A stretch of DNA of 49,767 nt, taken from the NCBI GenBank assembly GCA_023251515.1, contig JAHEYQ010000037.1, positions 1 through 49,767 on the forward strand, in the 5' to 3' direction. Source of the DNA: Bacteroidales bacterium (lineage in GTDB: Bacteria > Bacteroidota > Bacteroidia > Bacteroidales > JACABE01). Of the stretch, positions 34,904-43,324 are shown piece by piece. The position numbers and the translations under genes are program-made. The notes beneath the pieces are model-generated. The model was not told where the DNA came from. It made no database searches and saw only the letters and a list, made by a program, of their open reading frames with translations. Numbering within the stretch: the stretch's first letter is position 1; each line of letters starts with the position of its first letter.

Positions 34904-35631
34904 AAATCAATTGTTTAGCAATAGACGATGAGCCTCTGGCATTAGATATTATCAGAGATTATGCTCAAAAAATTCCTTTTTTGAATTTAGAATGCTGTTT
35001 CGACAATGCTTTGGAATCGCTTAACTACCTGAAAAATAATTCTGTAGATTTGCTTTTTTTAGATATCCAAATGGAAGAATTAACAGGAATTCAATTACTT
35101 AATATACTGAAACAAAAACCTTTGGTAATTTTCACAACTGCTTATGATAATTATGCAATTAAAGGTTTTGAATTGGATGCAGTTGATTATCTCTTAAAAC
35201 CTATTTCATTTGAAAGATTTTTGAAAGCTGTTGATAAAGCTTATGAAAAATTACAATTTGATAAAGTTTTAAAGAATAATACAATAACAAACACAAATTC
35301 ATTGCCTTATGATGAATTCTTTTTTGTGAAAACCGAATTTAGAATGGAGAAAATAAGATTTTCTGAAATTCTGTATGTAGAAGGCATGGGCGATTATTTA
35401 AGAATTGTAACGCCATCAAAAAAGATAATGACTTTGCAAAATTTCAAATCAATGGAAGAAATGTTACCTCAACGACAATTTTGCAGAGTTCACAAGTCAT
35501 TTATTGTATCGCTTGATAAAATAGAGAGTGTAGAAAGATGCCGTATTAAAATTGGGGAGAGAACTCTTCCTATAAGCGATACGTATAAGAAATTTTTTTA
35601 TGATATATTGGAAAAGAAGAAGTTGGTATAA
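34900..35631 (+). CDS. LytTR-family response regulator
   Basis: Receiver domain (1-120) with Asp9-Asp10 for the metal, phospho-acceptor Asp55 in L-F-L-D-I-Q and Lys near 103 in Y-L-L-K-P. A LytTR DNA-binding domain (about 145-240) carries F-F-V-K-T, Y-V-E-G-M-G-D-Y-L-R and F-C-R-V-H-K-S-F-I-V. It should dimerise when phosphorylated by the kinase encoded just upstream and bind direct repeats in promoters; no such pair of repeats is obvious nearby. Its stop codon lies at the base of a terminator hairpin. Confidence 0.95.
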   Translation: MKINCLAIDDEPLALDIIRDYAQKIPFLNLECCFDNALESLNYLKNNSVDLLFLDIQMEELTGIQLLNILKQKPLVIFTTAYDNYAIKGFELDAVDYLLKPISFERFLKAVDKAYEKLQFDKVLKNNTITNTNSLPYDEFFFVKTEFRMEKIRFSEILYVEGMGDYLRIVTPSKKIMTLQNFKSMEEMLPQRQFCRVHKSFIVSLDKIESVERCRIKIGERTLPISDTYKKFFYDILEKKKLV

Positions 35632-35665
35632 AAAAAGGCCCTTGCAAATTACAAGGGCCTTTTTT
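35631..35665. terminator. Bidirectional terminator
   Basis: Perfect 14-bp stem AAAAAAGGCCCTTG (35631-35644) / CAAGGGCCTTTTTT (35652-35665), 7-nt loop. A- and T-runs on both sides serve the convergent response regulator and SPOR genes. Confidence 0.93.
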
Positions 35666-36074
35666 ATTGTTCTATTAATGGATAGTTAATCTGATCTTTA
35701 ATAACAAATGCTTCAGGAAAATCGCCTTTTATCTGAAGTAGAAAGCCTCTAGCCTCCATTCTATTTCTGAAATCGCCAACTTTAACTTTAAAGTTTGGTT
35801 CTTCATAAACTACATAAGCTTCTACGCCAGGATATTTGGTGTTAAAAGTAGTTTTTATCTGATAAGCATTAGCTTTTGAATTATTTCCGGATTTAAAAAA
35901 AATATTTATTCTAAATCCGGAAATGGTATTTGAAATTTCATTTACTTTTAAATGTTTACTTAAAAGTTCATCAACCTTTTCATCCTGAATTGTTTCAAGC
36001 TTCCCTTGGTTTTTCTGAGCATTAAGACTAACACTTATTAGCATAAAAAATAAAAAGTAAAATATTTTTTTCAT
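35664..36074 (-). CDS. Secreted SPOR-domain-like protein
   Basis: Signal peptide about 1-19 (ending L-N-A-Q). The C-terminal two thirds look like a SPOR fold: G-F-R-I-N-I-F-F near 53-60, then Y-P-G-V-E-A-Y-V-V-Y near 85-94 and F-K-V-K-V-G-D-F-R-N-R-M-E-A near 99-112. SPOR domains bind denuded peptidoglycan, mostly at division sites, but short secreted versions in Bacteroidota are uncharacterised. It is 136 aa and follows the Usp gene by 6 nt, so the two are co-transcribed. Confidence 0.82.
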   Translation of the reverse strand: MKKIFYFLFFMLISVSLNAQKNQGKLETIQDEKVDELLSKHLKVNEISNTISGFRINIFFKSGNNSKANAYQIKTTFNTKYPGVEAYVVYEEPNFKVKVGDFRNRMEARGFLLQIKGDFPEAFVIKDQINYPLIEQ

Positions 36075-36080
36075 GAAATG

Positions 36081-36926
36081 TTATCTTGCTGAATTATTAA
36101 TTTCAACAGGTTGAATACTTAAAACAGGTATAGGACTGTTGTTTACCATTTGCTGTGCATAAGGTCCTAACCAGAAATTGGCTGCAGTTTTTTCCTGTTC
36201 GGTCATTATAACCACAAGGTCTGCATTTACTTGCTGAGAATATTCAATGGTAGTAGTTGTAATGTTATCAGCTTCCATAAAATTTGTAACATATCTGGTA
36301 TGATTTTCATCCATATAATGTTCAACCTGACCAACATAGGTGTCAACTTTACGTCTTATTGCTTTTAAAGTTGTTGTGTAAAGTCCTAAAATATGAATTT
36401 CTGCATCAAAATACTGAGCCATTTTGCATGCAAAAGGTACTTTTTGACGTGTGTCTGTCGAACTGTCTATTGGTAAAATAATTTTATCCAGATGCTTATT
36501 GAAGTTAAATCCATAACGTATAGTAATTACAGGACACGGAGCATATGTTACAATACGGAATGCATTGCTACCCATCCACATTTTTTCGAAACCAGATGCA
36601 CCATGAGTTCCTGCAATTATCAAATCAGCGTCATTGTATTTTGCCTGATTAGCAATTTCGCTATAAACTCTTCCTTTGCGAAGCTTATAGCTTAGTGTGC
36701 CATTCACTAATTTCTTTTGATAGTCTTCCTGAATCTTTTCAATATGTATTTTTGCATCATTTCTTACTTCATTTCCAGAAGAAAAATGTTCAGAATCTGA
36801 GTCACTTTGACTGTCAACCCAAACCATCATAATATTGGCATTGGTTTTGTTAGCAATATCAATAGCAAGTTCTAATGCATATAAAGATCCTTTAGAAAAA
36901 TCAATTGCGACAATTATTTCTTTCAT
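36081..36926 (-). CDS. Tandem universal stress protein
   Basis: Two Usp domains in one chain (about 1-140 and 148-275), a common Bacteroidota arrangement. The first has an intact ATP-binding pattern G-T-H-G-A-S-G followed by nine residues' spacing to G-S (near 106-122), so it probably binds ATP. The second lacks that pattern (T-E-Q-E-K-T in its place), so it is likely a non-binding partner half. Cytoplasmic, function in stress survival inferred from the family. It leads a two-gene unit with the SPOR protein. Confidence 0.92.
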   Translation of the reverse strand: MKEIIVAIDFSKGSLYALELAIDIANKTNANIMMVWVDSQSDSDSEHFSSGNEVRNDAKIHIEKIQEDYQKKLVNGTLSYKLRKGRVYSEIANQAKYNDADLIIAGTHGASGFEKMWMGSNAFRIVTYAPCPVITIRYGFNFNKHLDKIILPIDSSTDTRQKVPFACKMAQYFDAEIHILGLYTTTLKAIRRKVDTYVGQVEHYMDENHTRYVTNFMEADNITTTTIEYSQQVNADLVVIMTEQEKTAANFWLGPYAQQMVNNSPIPVLSIQPVEINNSAR

Positions 36927-37045
36927 AATATCCGATTTTTAATGATTATTATTTAATTTAGCTAAATTATAATATTTTTTTACAATTTATACGTTTTAAG
37001 AAAAAAAAATGTTACGATTTTTAATATTTCAATAGTTTTAAAATA

Positions 37046-38071
37046 ATGAATGAAAATTTAGATGCTAGTGGACAACAACTTAGTGGTGTTGAAAAGGAAT
37101 ATGAAAAGGCATTGCGACCTTCACTTTTCGATAGTTTTGCAGGACAATTTCAGGTAGTTGAAAACCTGAAAATTTTTGTTGAAGCTGCCAAACAAAGAGG
37201 TGAGGCTTTAGATCATGTACTTCTACATGGTCCTCCGGGTTTGGGAAAAACTACTCTTTCGCACATCATTGCCAATGAGTTAAATGTAAATATTAAGATA
37301 ACTTCTGGCCCCGTTTTGGATAAACCCGGCGAATTGGCTGGTTTATTAACAAATCTGGAAGAGAATGATGTGTTGTTTATTGATGAAATACATCGTTTGT
37401 CGCCTGTAGTTGAAGAATATCTTTATTCTGCTATGGAAGATTATAAAATTGATATTATGATTGAAAGCGGTCCAAATGCCAGAAGTGTTCAAATTGCTTT
37501 AAATCCATTTACGTTGATAGGTGCCACTACCCGTTCGGGATTGCTTACAGCTCCTTTGCGTTCGCGTTTTGGAATAAATTCGCGTTTACAATATTATGAT
37601 GCTACAATTTTGGCTCAAATTATTACCCGTTCGGCTGGAATTTTGCGAGTTGGTATAAGTAAAGAAGCTGCAGGTGAAATAGCCCATAGAAGCCGTGGAA
37701 CACCTCGTATTGCCAATTTGCTGTTAAGGCGTGTAAGAGATTTTGCTCAAATTAAAGGTGATGGAAATATTGATATCAAAATTGTTCAATATGCGTTAAA
37801 TGCCCTCAATGTTGATAAAAATGGTTTGGATGAAATGGATAATCGGATTCTAACAACCATTATTGATAAATTTAAAGGTGGTCCGGTTGGATTAACTACA
37901 ATTGCTACTGTGGTTGGCGAAGATTCAGGCACCATAGAAGAGGTTTATGAGCCATTTCTTATACAGGAAGGTTATATGATGCGAACTCCTCGTGGAAGAG
38001 AAGTTACTGATATGGCATATAAACACTTAGGTAAAATTAAATTGGGAAAACCAAAAGAATTATTTGATTAA
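37046..38071 (+). CDS. ruvB: Holliday junction branch migration helicase RuvB
   Basis: Hexameric AAA+ motor that drives branch migration with RuvA. Walker [10 protein letters not shown] at about 65-73, Walker [10 protein letters not shown] near 110-118, sensor I with G-A-T-T-R-S-G near 160-166, arginine finger R-S-R-F-G near 172-176, and the C-terminal winged helix with R-T-P-R-G-R near 323-328. The length of 341 aa is standard. queG follows after 12 nt, a pairing I know from other Bacteroidota. Confidence 0.97.
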   Translation: MNENLDASGQQLSGVEKEYEKALRPSLFDSFAGQFQVVENLKIFVEAAKQRGEALDHVLLHGPPGLGKTTLSHIIANELNVNIKITSGPVLDKPGELAGLLTNLEENDVLFIDEIHRLSPVVEEYLYSAMEDYKIDIMIESGPNARSVQIALNPFTLIGATTRSGLLTAPLRSRFGINSRLQYYDATILAQIITRSAGILRVGISKEAAGEIAHRSRGTPRIANLLLRRVRDFAQIKGDGNIDIKIVQYALNALNVDKNGLDEMDNRILTTIIDKFKGGPVGLTTIATVVGEDSGTIEEVYEPFLIQEGYMMRTPRGREVTDMAYKHLGKIKLGKPKELFD

Positions 38072-38083
38072 TCGTTATTTCTG

Positions 38084-38995
38084 ATGAATATTGAAGATTT
38101 ATCAATAGCCATTAAACAAAAGGCAAAAGAAGTCGGATTTTCATTTTGTGGTATTTCAAAAGTTGAAATGCTACAGAATGAAGCAGATTTTCTAAAAGTT
38201 TGGTTAAAGAATAATTATCATGCAGAAATGCATTATATGGAAAATTATTTTGAAAAAAGAACTAATCCCGTTTTATTATTAGAAAATGCAAAATCAGTTA
38301 TTAGTGTTTTGCTGAACTATTACCCTGAAGATAAGATAGATAAAAACAAATATCAATTGGCAAAATATGCCTATGGTAAAGATTATCATTATATAATAAA
38401 ATCAAAATTGATTGAAGTAATTGAATTTATAAAATTAATTGGTATTGAAGTAAATGCACGTAATTTTTGTGATTCAGCTCCTGTAATGGATAAAGTTTGG
38501 GCTCAGAAAAGTGGTTTGGGTTGGATAGGGAAAAACACCTGTCTGATTGTTCCAAAAGCTGGCTCTTTCTTTCTAATAGGTGAAATTCTGCTTGATATAG
38601 ATTTGATTTATGATAAGCCTGTCGAAAACAAATGCGGAAGTTGTACCCGTTGTATAGATGCTTGCCCAACAAATGCATTAATCGCACCTTATCTTCTTGA
38701 TGCACGCAAGTGTATATCTTATCTAACCATAGAACATAAGCCTGAATTTGATGAAGATTTAGATTTACATAATCAGATTTTTGGTTGTGATATTTGTCAG
38801 GATGTTTGTCCATGGAATATAAAATTTGCAAAGCAACATTCAACTAATGAATTAGATATTGATAAAAATCTTTTAAATTTCACCAATGAAGATTGGCAAA
38901 AGCTTGAAAAAAAGGAGTTTAAGGCTTTTTTTAAAAATACCGCATTAGAAAGGACAACTTTTGAGCGTCTTAAAAGAAATATTTCAAAAGCATAA
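38084..38995 (+). CDS. queG: Epoxyqueuosine reductase
   Basis: Last step of queuosine synthesis in tRNA, using cobalamin and two [4Fe-4S] clusters. The N-terminal DUF1730 region covers about 50-140; D-S-A-P-V-M-D-K near 131-138 carries the active-site Asp. Cluster ligands are C-G-S-C-T-R-C-I-D-A-C-P (near 185-196) and a second set G-C-D-I-C-Q-D-V-C-P-W-N near 235-246. At 303 aa it has the short form without the HEAT repeats. Downstream of ruvB. Confidence 0.95.
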   Translation: MNIEDLSIAIKQKAKEVGFSFCGISKVEMLQNEADFLKVWLKNNYHAEMHYMENYFEKRTNPVLLLENAKSVISVLLNYYPEDKIDKNKYQLAKYAYGKDYHYIIKSKLIEVIEFIKLIGIEVNARNFCDSAPVMDKVWAQKSGLGWIGKNTCLIVPKAGSFFLIGEILLDIDLIYDKPVENKCGSCTRCIDACPTNALIAPYLLDARKCISYLTIEHKPEFDEDLDLHNQIFGCDICQDVCPWNIKFAKQHSTNELDIDKNLLNFTNEDWQKLEKKEFKAFFKNTALERTTFERLKRNISKA

Positions 38996-39028
38996 ACGAA
39001 AACAATCAATGTTTTTTAATAAAGGGGC

Positions 39029-40198
39029 TTATCTTAAATTTTTAAATCCATTTTCAATTTCGAACGAAATTTTTTGATAAACCTCATCAAAATCCCCTAG
39101 TCCATTTATTTTACTTACACCATGCAACTGATTGTATTTCTGTATAACAGGAACTGTTTTTGTTTCATGTTCTTGCAAACGTTGTACAATTTTGGCTGTA
39201 CTGGTATCATAAGGCATGCATTTGTCTGTTTTACTTCTTTCATCCAGACGTTTGATAAGTTCCAGGGTAGGAACCTCAATTTCAATAATTTTCGAAATAC
39301 TTGATCCATGTTTTTTAAGCAAGCCATCCAAGATATATGATTGAACCAATGTTCTTGGAAATCCTTTAAAAATAAATCCTTTAATGCCTTTTGTATTTGT
39401 AAGTTTTTTTTCAATTAACTGAACTACAATTTCATCTGGAACCAATTGACCATTTTCATACATTTCTTGTATTCGGATACCGGTTTCGGTATTATTAATA
39501 ATTTCTAGTTCGAGCATTTCTCCGGTTGCCATATATTCAAGCCCATAAGCTTTTGCAATGGCTTTGCCTTGAGAACCTCTTCCTGAGCCTGGATACCCGA
39601 AGATTACAATGTTCAAAAGTTTTTTACTTAATTCATTATTTATTATTTCGGTAATATTAAAGTTTACATCCTCAATACTTTGCTCTCCATTTATTTCATT
39701 ATAAATACCTTTATCTTTATAGAATTGCAAAACTGGCAAAGTTTTATTGTTGTATTCTTTTAATCTATTTCGTATTACAACTTCATTATCATCAGAACGC
39801 CCGGAAGTTTTTCCTCTGTCTAAGAGGCGTTTTACAGAAATTTCTTCATCTACATTGATGCTGATCAGACAATTAAGTGAAGTATTTAGTTTCAGCATCA
39901 AACCTTCTAAAATATAAGCCTGAATATAGGTTCGGGGAAATCCGTCAAATAGAAATCCGTTAGAATCTGGATTATCTGTTATGGTTTTTTCGATAATCTG
40001 AACAATAATTTCATCGGAAACCAAACCGCCAGAGGCAATAATTCCCTGAGCTTCAGTGCCTAATTTTGTTTTATGAGTAATTTCTTTTCTAAGTAAGTCG
40101 CCTGTTGATATATAAAATAAGTTATATTTTTTAATTAAAAACTCTGATTGAGTTCCTTTACCTGCTCCGGGAGGCCCAAAAAGTGCAATGTTAAGCAT
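39029..40198 (-). CDS. adk: Tandem adenylate kinase with degenerate second domain
   Basis: Two adenylate-kinase domains in one chain. Domain 1 (1-190) looks active: P-loop G-P-P-G-A-G-K-G-T with Lys14, S-T-G-D-L-L-R, D-G-F-P-R-T near 85-90, and lid R-L-L-D-R-G-K-T-S-G-R-S-D-D. Domain 2 (about 194-389) keeps the fold and G-F-P-R-T (279-283), but the P-loop is G-Y-P-G-S-G-R with Arg207 in place of the catalytic Lys, the AMP-binding Arg of G-D-L-L-R is lost (G-E-M-L-E), and the lid lacks G-R-x-D-D. Domain 1 should make ADP from AMP and ATP; domain 2 is probably inactive or regulatory. Usual bacterial Adk is about 190-215 aa. Convergent with queG. Confidence 0.93.
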   Translation of the reverse strand: MLNIALFGPPGAGKGTQSEFLIKKYNLFYISTGDLLRKEITHKTKLGTEAQGIIASGGLVSDEIIVQIIEKTITDNPDSNGFLFDGFPRTYIQAYILEGLMLKLNTSLNCLISINVDEEISVKRLLDRGKTSGRSDDNEVVIRNRLKEYNNKTLPVLQFYKDKGIYNEINGEQSIEDVNFNITEIINNELSKKLLNIVIFGYPGSGRGSQGKAIAKAYGLEYMATGEMLELEIINNTETGIRIQEMYENGQLVPDEIVVQLIEKKLTNTKGIKGFIFKGFPRTLVQSYILDGLLKKHGSSISKIIEIEVPTLELIKRLDERSKTDKCMPYDTSTAKIVQRLQEHETKTVPVIQKYNQLHGVSKINGLGDFDEVYQKISFEIENGFKNLR

Positions 40199-40214
40199 AT
40201 TATTAATTTTAATA

Positions 40215-40222
40215 CAAAAATA
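40215..40222 (-). promoter_or_regulatory. Probable -7 element for the tandem adk gene
   Basis: TATTTTTG on the minus strand fits TAnnTTTG, 17 nt before the start codon; -33 not clear. Confidence 0.4.
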
Positions 40223-40352
40223 CGATTATTTTAGCCAAATTGAATATTTTATTATTTGTGTTAAGTTATAGGTTTTCAGCAATTAATGAAATTTTAACAT
40301 TGAATTTGCATTTTTTATATAGATTGAAACTTAATAATTTAAAAAAAATTCA

Positions 40353-40360
40353 TAGGTTTG
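40353..40360 (+). promoter_or_regulatory. Probable -7 element for the C69 peptidase gene
   Basis: TAGGTTTG fits TAnnTTTG, 30 nt before the chosen start at 40390. This supports that start over the ATG at 40240, which would place the element inside the gene. Confidence 0.5.
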
Positions 40361-40389
40361 TAGTTCGAAATCTAACAAATATTTCAAAT

Positions 40390-42135
40390 ATGAAAAAAAT
40401 CAGATTAATTGCAATTATTGGTGTAGTAGCTTATTTATCAGGCATTTTCTATTATGCGCAAGCTTGTACCAATTTTTTAATTACAAAAGGAGCATCAAAG
40501 GATGGCTCAACAATGATAACTTATGCTGCAGATTCTCATACATTGTATGGAGAACTTTATTACAGACCAGCAGCTGATTATGCAGCAGGTACCATGATGG
40601 ATATAACTGAATGGGATACTGGCAAACCTTTAGGGAAAATAAAACAGGTTCTGCATACTTTTTCTGTTGTTGGCAATATGAATGAATATCAAGTAGCTAT
40701 TGGTGAAACGACTTACACTGGTCGTGAAGAATTGCAGGATACTACCGGTATAATTGATTATGGCAGTATGATGTATTTAGCTCTTCAACGTGCTAAAACT
40801 GCTCGTGAAGCAATAAAAGTTATGGCTGAACTGGTAGCAGAATACGGATATTATAGTACTGGTGAATCTATTTCAATATCAGACCCTAATGAAGTATGGA
40901 TTTTTGAAATCATTGGAAAAGGTTCTCCCGTATATGTTAATGGTAAAATTGATTCAAAACAATATAGCAAAGGTGCTGTTTGGGTAGCTCGTCGTATTCC
41001 TGATGGTTATATTTCAGGACATGCTAATCATGCAAGAATCACTACTTTCCCATTAGAAAATGGAAAAACATCTATTTCGAGCAAGAACTTAGCTAAAATA
41101 TTTTTACCTGGTGTTGAAATCGTTTATGCTTATGATGTTATATCTTTTGCACGTCAGAAAAAATATTTTAATGGCAAAGATGCTGATTTTAGTTTTTCCG
41201 ATATTTATGCTCCTTTAGATTTTGGTGGTGCACGTTTTAGTGAAGCCAGAGTTTGGGCAGGATTTAATAAAGTGTGTAAAGAGATGGCTAACTATATTGA
41301 TTATGCAAAAGGTGATAATTTAACTCATCGTATGCCATTGTGGGTAAAACCTGATCAAAAACTTTCTTTACAAGATGTAATTGGTATGATGAGAGATCAT
41401 TACGAGGGAACTCCATTAGATATGACAAAAGATTTGGGTGCTGGTCCTTACGAAAATCCATACAGATGGAGACCAATGACATGGAAAGTTGATGGTAATT
41501 CATACTTACACGAAAGAGCAATTTCTACACAACAAACCGGGTTTTCTTTTGTAGCTCAATCAAGAAGTTGGTTGCCAAATCAAATTGGTGGTATTTTATG
41601 GTTTGGTGTTGATGATACTTATACTACTGTTTATGTACCTATGTATTGTGGTATAAATAAGATACCTCATCCATTTGAAGTTGGTAACGGCAATATGTTG
41701 AAATATTCTCATACAGCTGCTTTCTGGGTTTTCAATCAGGTGTCTAATTATTGTTATACACGTTACAATGTTATGATAAAAGATGTTCAGAAAGTACAAT
41801 CGGAACTTGAAAAAAGATTTGTTGACGGCATTGCAGTTGTTGACAAAAAAGCTGAAGAGTTATACAAAACAGATCAAACCAAAGCAATTGCAATGTTAAC
41901 TGATTTCTCTTTAAATCAGGCTAATGTTACCCAACGCAAATGGAGAGAATTATATGAATACTTGATTGTTAAATATGTTGATGGTAACATCAAGAAGGAA
42001 AAAGACGGTAAGTTTATCAATAATGGTTATACGCAGCCTGCTTTCCCTATGCAACCTGGTTTACCAGATTGGTATATGAGAAAAATTGTTGAATCAGCCG
42101 GTGAAAAAATAAAATACAAAGGAGCTACTCACTAA
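40390..42135 (+). CDS. Secreted C69-family dipeptidase
   Basis: N-terminal-nucleophile peptidase of the PepD/C69 group. I start it at 40390 (MKKIRLIAIIGVV), giving 581 aa with a signal peptide ending Y-Y-A-Q-A before Cys26. That Cys (in A-C-T-N-F-L-I-T-K-G-A-S-x-D-G-S-T) is the family nucleophile, exposed when the leader is removed. An in-frame ATG at 40240 would add 50 residues but puts the -7-like element inside the gene. The rest matches C69: G-E-T-T-Y near 99-103, and W-I-F-E-I-I-G-K-G near 170-178. Likely periplasmic, cutting dipeptides, and complementary to the S46 peptidase in peptide use. Confidence 0.9.
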   Translation: MKKIRLIAIIGVVAYLSGIFYYAQACTNFLITKGASKDGSTMITYAADSHTLYGELYYRPAADYAAGTMMDITEWDTGKPLGKIKQVLHTFSVVGNMNEYQVAIGETTYTGREELQDTTGIIDYGSMMYLALQRAKTAREAIKVMAELVAEYGYYSTGESISISDPNEVWIFEIIGKGSPVYVNGKIDSKQYSKGAVWVARRIPDGYISGHANHARITTFPLENGKTSISSKNLAKIFLPGVEIVYAYDVISFARQKKYFNGKDADFSFSDIYAPLDFGGARFSEARVWAGFNKVCKEMANYIDYAKGDNLTHRMPLWVKPDQKLSLQDVIGMMRDHYEGTPLDMTKDLGAGPYENPYRWRPMTWKVDGNSYLHERAISTQQTGFSFVAQSRSWLPNQIGGILWFGVDDTYTTVYVPMYCGINKIPHPFEVGNGNMLKYSHTAAFWVFNQVSNYCYTRYNVMIKDVQKVQSELEKRFVDGIAVVDKKAEELYKTDQTKAIAMLTDFSLNQANVTQRKWRELYEYLIVKYVDGNIKKEKDGKFINNGYTQPAFPMQPGLPDWYMRKIVESAGEKIKYKGATH

Positions 42136-42146
42136 TTCTATTTAAG

Positions 42147-42190
42147 AAAAAAAATGCCTTTTCGGATAAACAGAAAAGGCATTTTTTTTT
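42147..42190. terminator. Bidirectional terminator
   Basis: Stem with arms AAAAATGCCTTTTC and GAAAAGGCATTTTT (within 42147-42163 and 42173-42190), 9-nt loop, long A and T runs on both sides. Serves the C69 peptidase and the convergent hemW. Confidence 0.92.
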
Positions 42191-42196
42191 CTGTAT

Positions 42197-43324
42197 TTAC
42201 TCATAGAACAAATCTGCAGCGATACCATCTGCTAAAAATTTGCCTTTTGAAGCAAGAGTTAATATGTTTTTATTTTGTGCTATGAATTGATTATTAATAT
42301 ATTCTATTGAGTTATTGATTAAATACAAATAATATTTTTCACCAAACTCACTGTAAATATAATCTAAGTTTACTCCCCAAATACATCTTAGCCCCGTCAT
42401 AACGTATTCGTTGTAACGTTGTTTAATGCTTAATTCTTCTTTTTCAAAAGGAATATCCCCTTTTTGAATACTTTGTATATATTGTTGAAGATTAGCTATA
42501 TTCCACTGTCGCGATTTCAAATTGAATGAATGTGCAGATGGTCCCAAACCCAAATATTTTTGCTGTTTCCAATAATTGCTGTTGTGTCTTGAATAAAATT
42601 CCTGCTTGCAAAAATTGGAAATCTCGTAATGAACAAAGGAATTTTTGGCCATTTGTTCAGTTAATATATTAAAATGTCTGAGAGATGCTTCTTCGTCAGG
42701 GGCTTTTATTTTGCCTTTTTTAATAAACAAATCAAAAGCTGTATTTAATTCAACTGTAAGGCTATATGCTGAAATGTGTTGTACTCCTGATGCAATGGCT
42801 TTATCAATATTTTGTTTCCATTTTTCGTCATTTAAGCCCGGAATTCCATAAATCAGGTCTATAGAAATATTGTTTAATCCCAATTTGTGGGCATTATAAA
42901 TTGCTTCAGATGCTTGCTGTACCGAATGCGAACGATTGAGGAATTTTAAATCCTCATCATCAAACGATTGAATTCCAATGCTTAGTCTGTTGATTGAAGT
43001 TTCAGAAATTTGTCGGAGTTTTTCGAAGTTCAAGTCATCAGGATTAGCTTCCAACGTTATTTCTGCATCTTTTTCTATCTGAAAGTTTGCATTTAATTGA
43101 TCTAAAATGCGTTTTAAATATTCAGTTGGCAATAAAGACGGTGTTCCGCCTCCAAAATAGATGGTAGAAATAGCTTCGTTTTGCAGATAATCTTTTTGTA
43201 ATTCAATTTCATGGCACAAGGCATCGATAAATGCTCCCATATTTTTTTGCGATGCCAGCGAAAAGAAATTGCAATAATGACATTTTTTTGCACAAAACGG
43301 AATGTGAAGATAAATTCCGGCCAT
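42197..43324 (-). CDS. hemW: HemW, coproporphyrinogen-III-oxidase-like radical SAM protein
   Basis: Radical SAM protein with C-x3-C-x2-C at Cys11/15/18 (H-I-P-F-C-A-K-K-C-H-Y-C). The sequence H-I-P-F-C-A-x-x-C-x-Y-C-x-F with no fifth Cys after it is that of HemW, a heme chaperone, and not of the true oxidase HemN. Further marks are Y-F-G-G-G-T-P-S near 55-62, E-A-N-P-D near 91-95 and the C-terminal HemN_C domain. At 375 aa it has the normal length. Its ATG overlaps the stop of the upstream histidine kinase by one base. Confidence 0.93.
   Translation of the reverse strand: MAGIYLHIPFCAKKCHYCNFFSLASQKNMGAFIDALCHEIELQKDYLQNEAISTIYFGGGTPSLLPTEYLKRILDQLNANFQIEKDAEITLEANPDDLNFEKLRQISETSINRLSIGIQSFDDEDLKFLNRSHSVQQASEAIYNAHKLGLNNISIDLIYGIPGLNDEKWKQNIDKAIASGVQHISAYSLTVELNTAFDLFIKKGKIKAPDEEASLRHFNILTEQMAKNSFVHYEISNFCKQEFYSRHNSNYWKQQKYLGLGPSAHSFNLKSRQWNIANLQQYIQSIQKGDIPFEKEELSIKQRYNEYVMTGLRCIWGVNLDYIYSEFGEKYYLYLINNSIEYINNQFIAQNKNILTLASKGKFLADGIAADLFYE

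Noticed and set aside
38427..38843. 138-codon minus-strand frame
   Set aside because: It is entirely antisense to queG, which has all its cluster cysteines.
40240..40389. 50-residue N-terminal extension of the C69 peptidase
   Set aside because: A normal signal peptide starts at 40390 and places the catalytic Cys right after the cleavage site; the -7-like TAGGTTTG lies within the extension.
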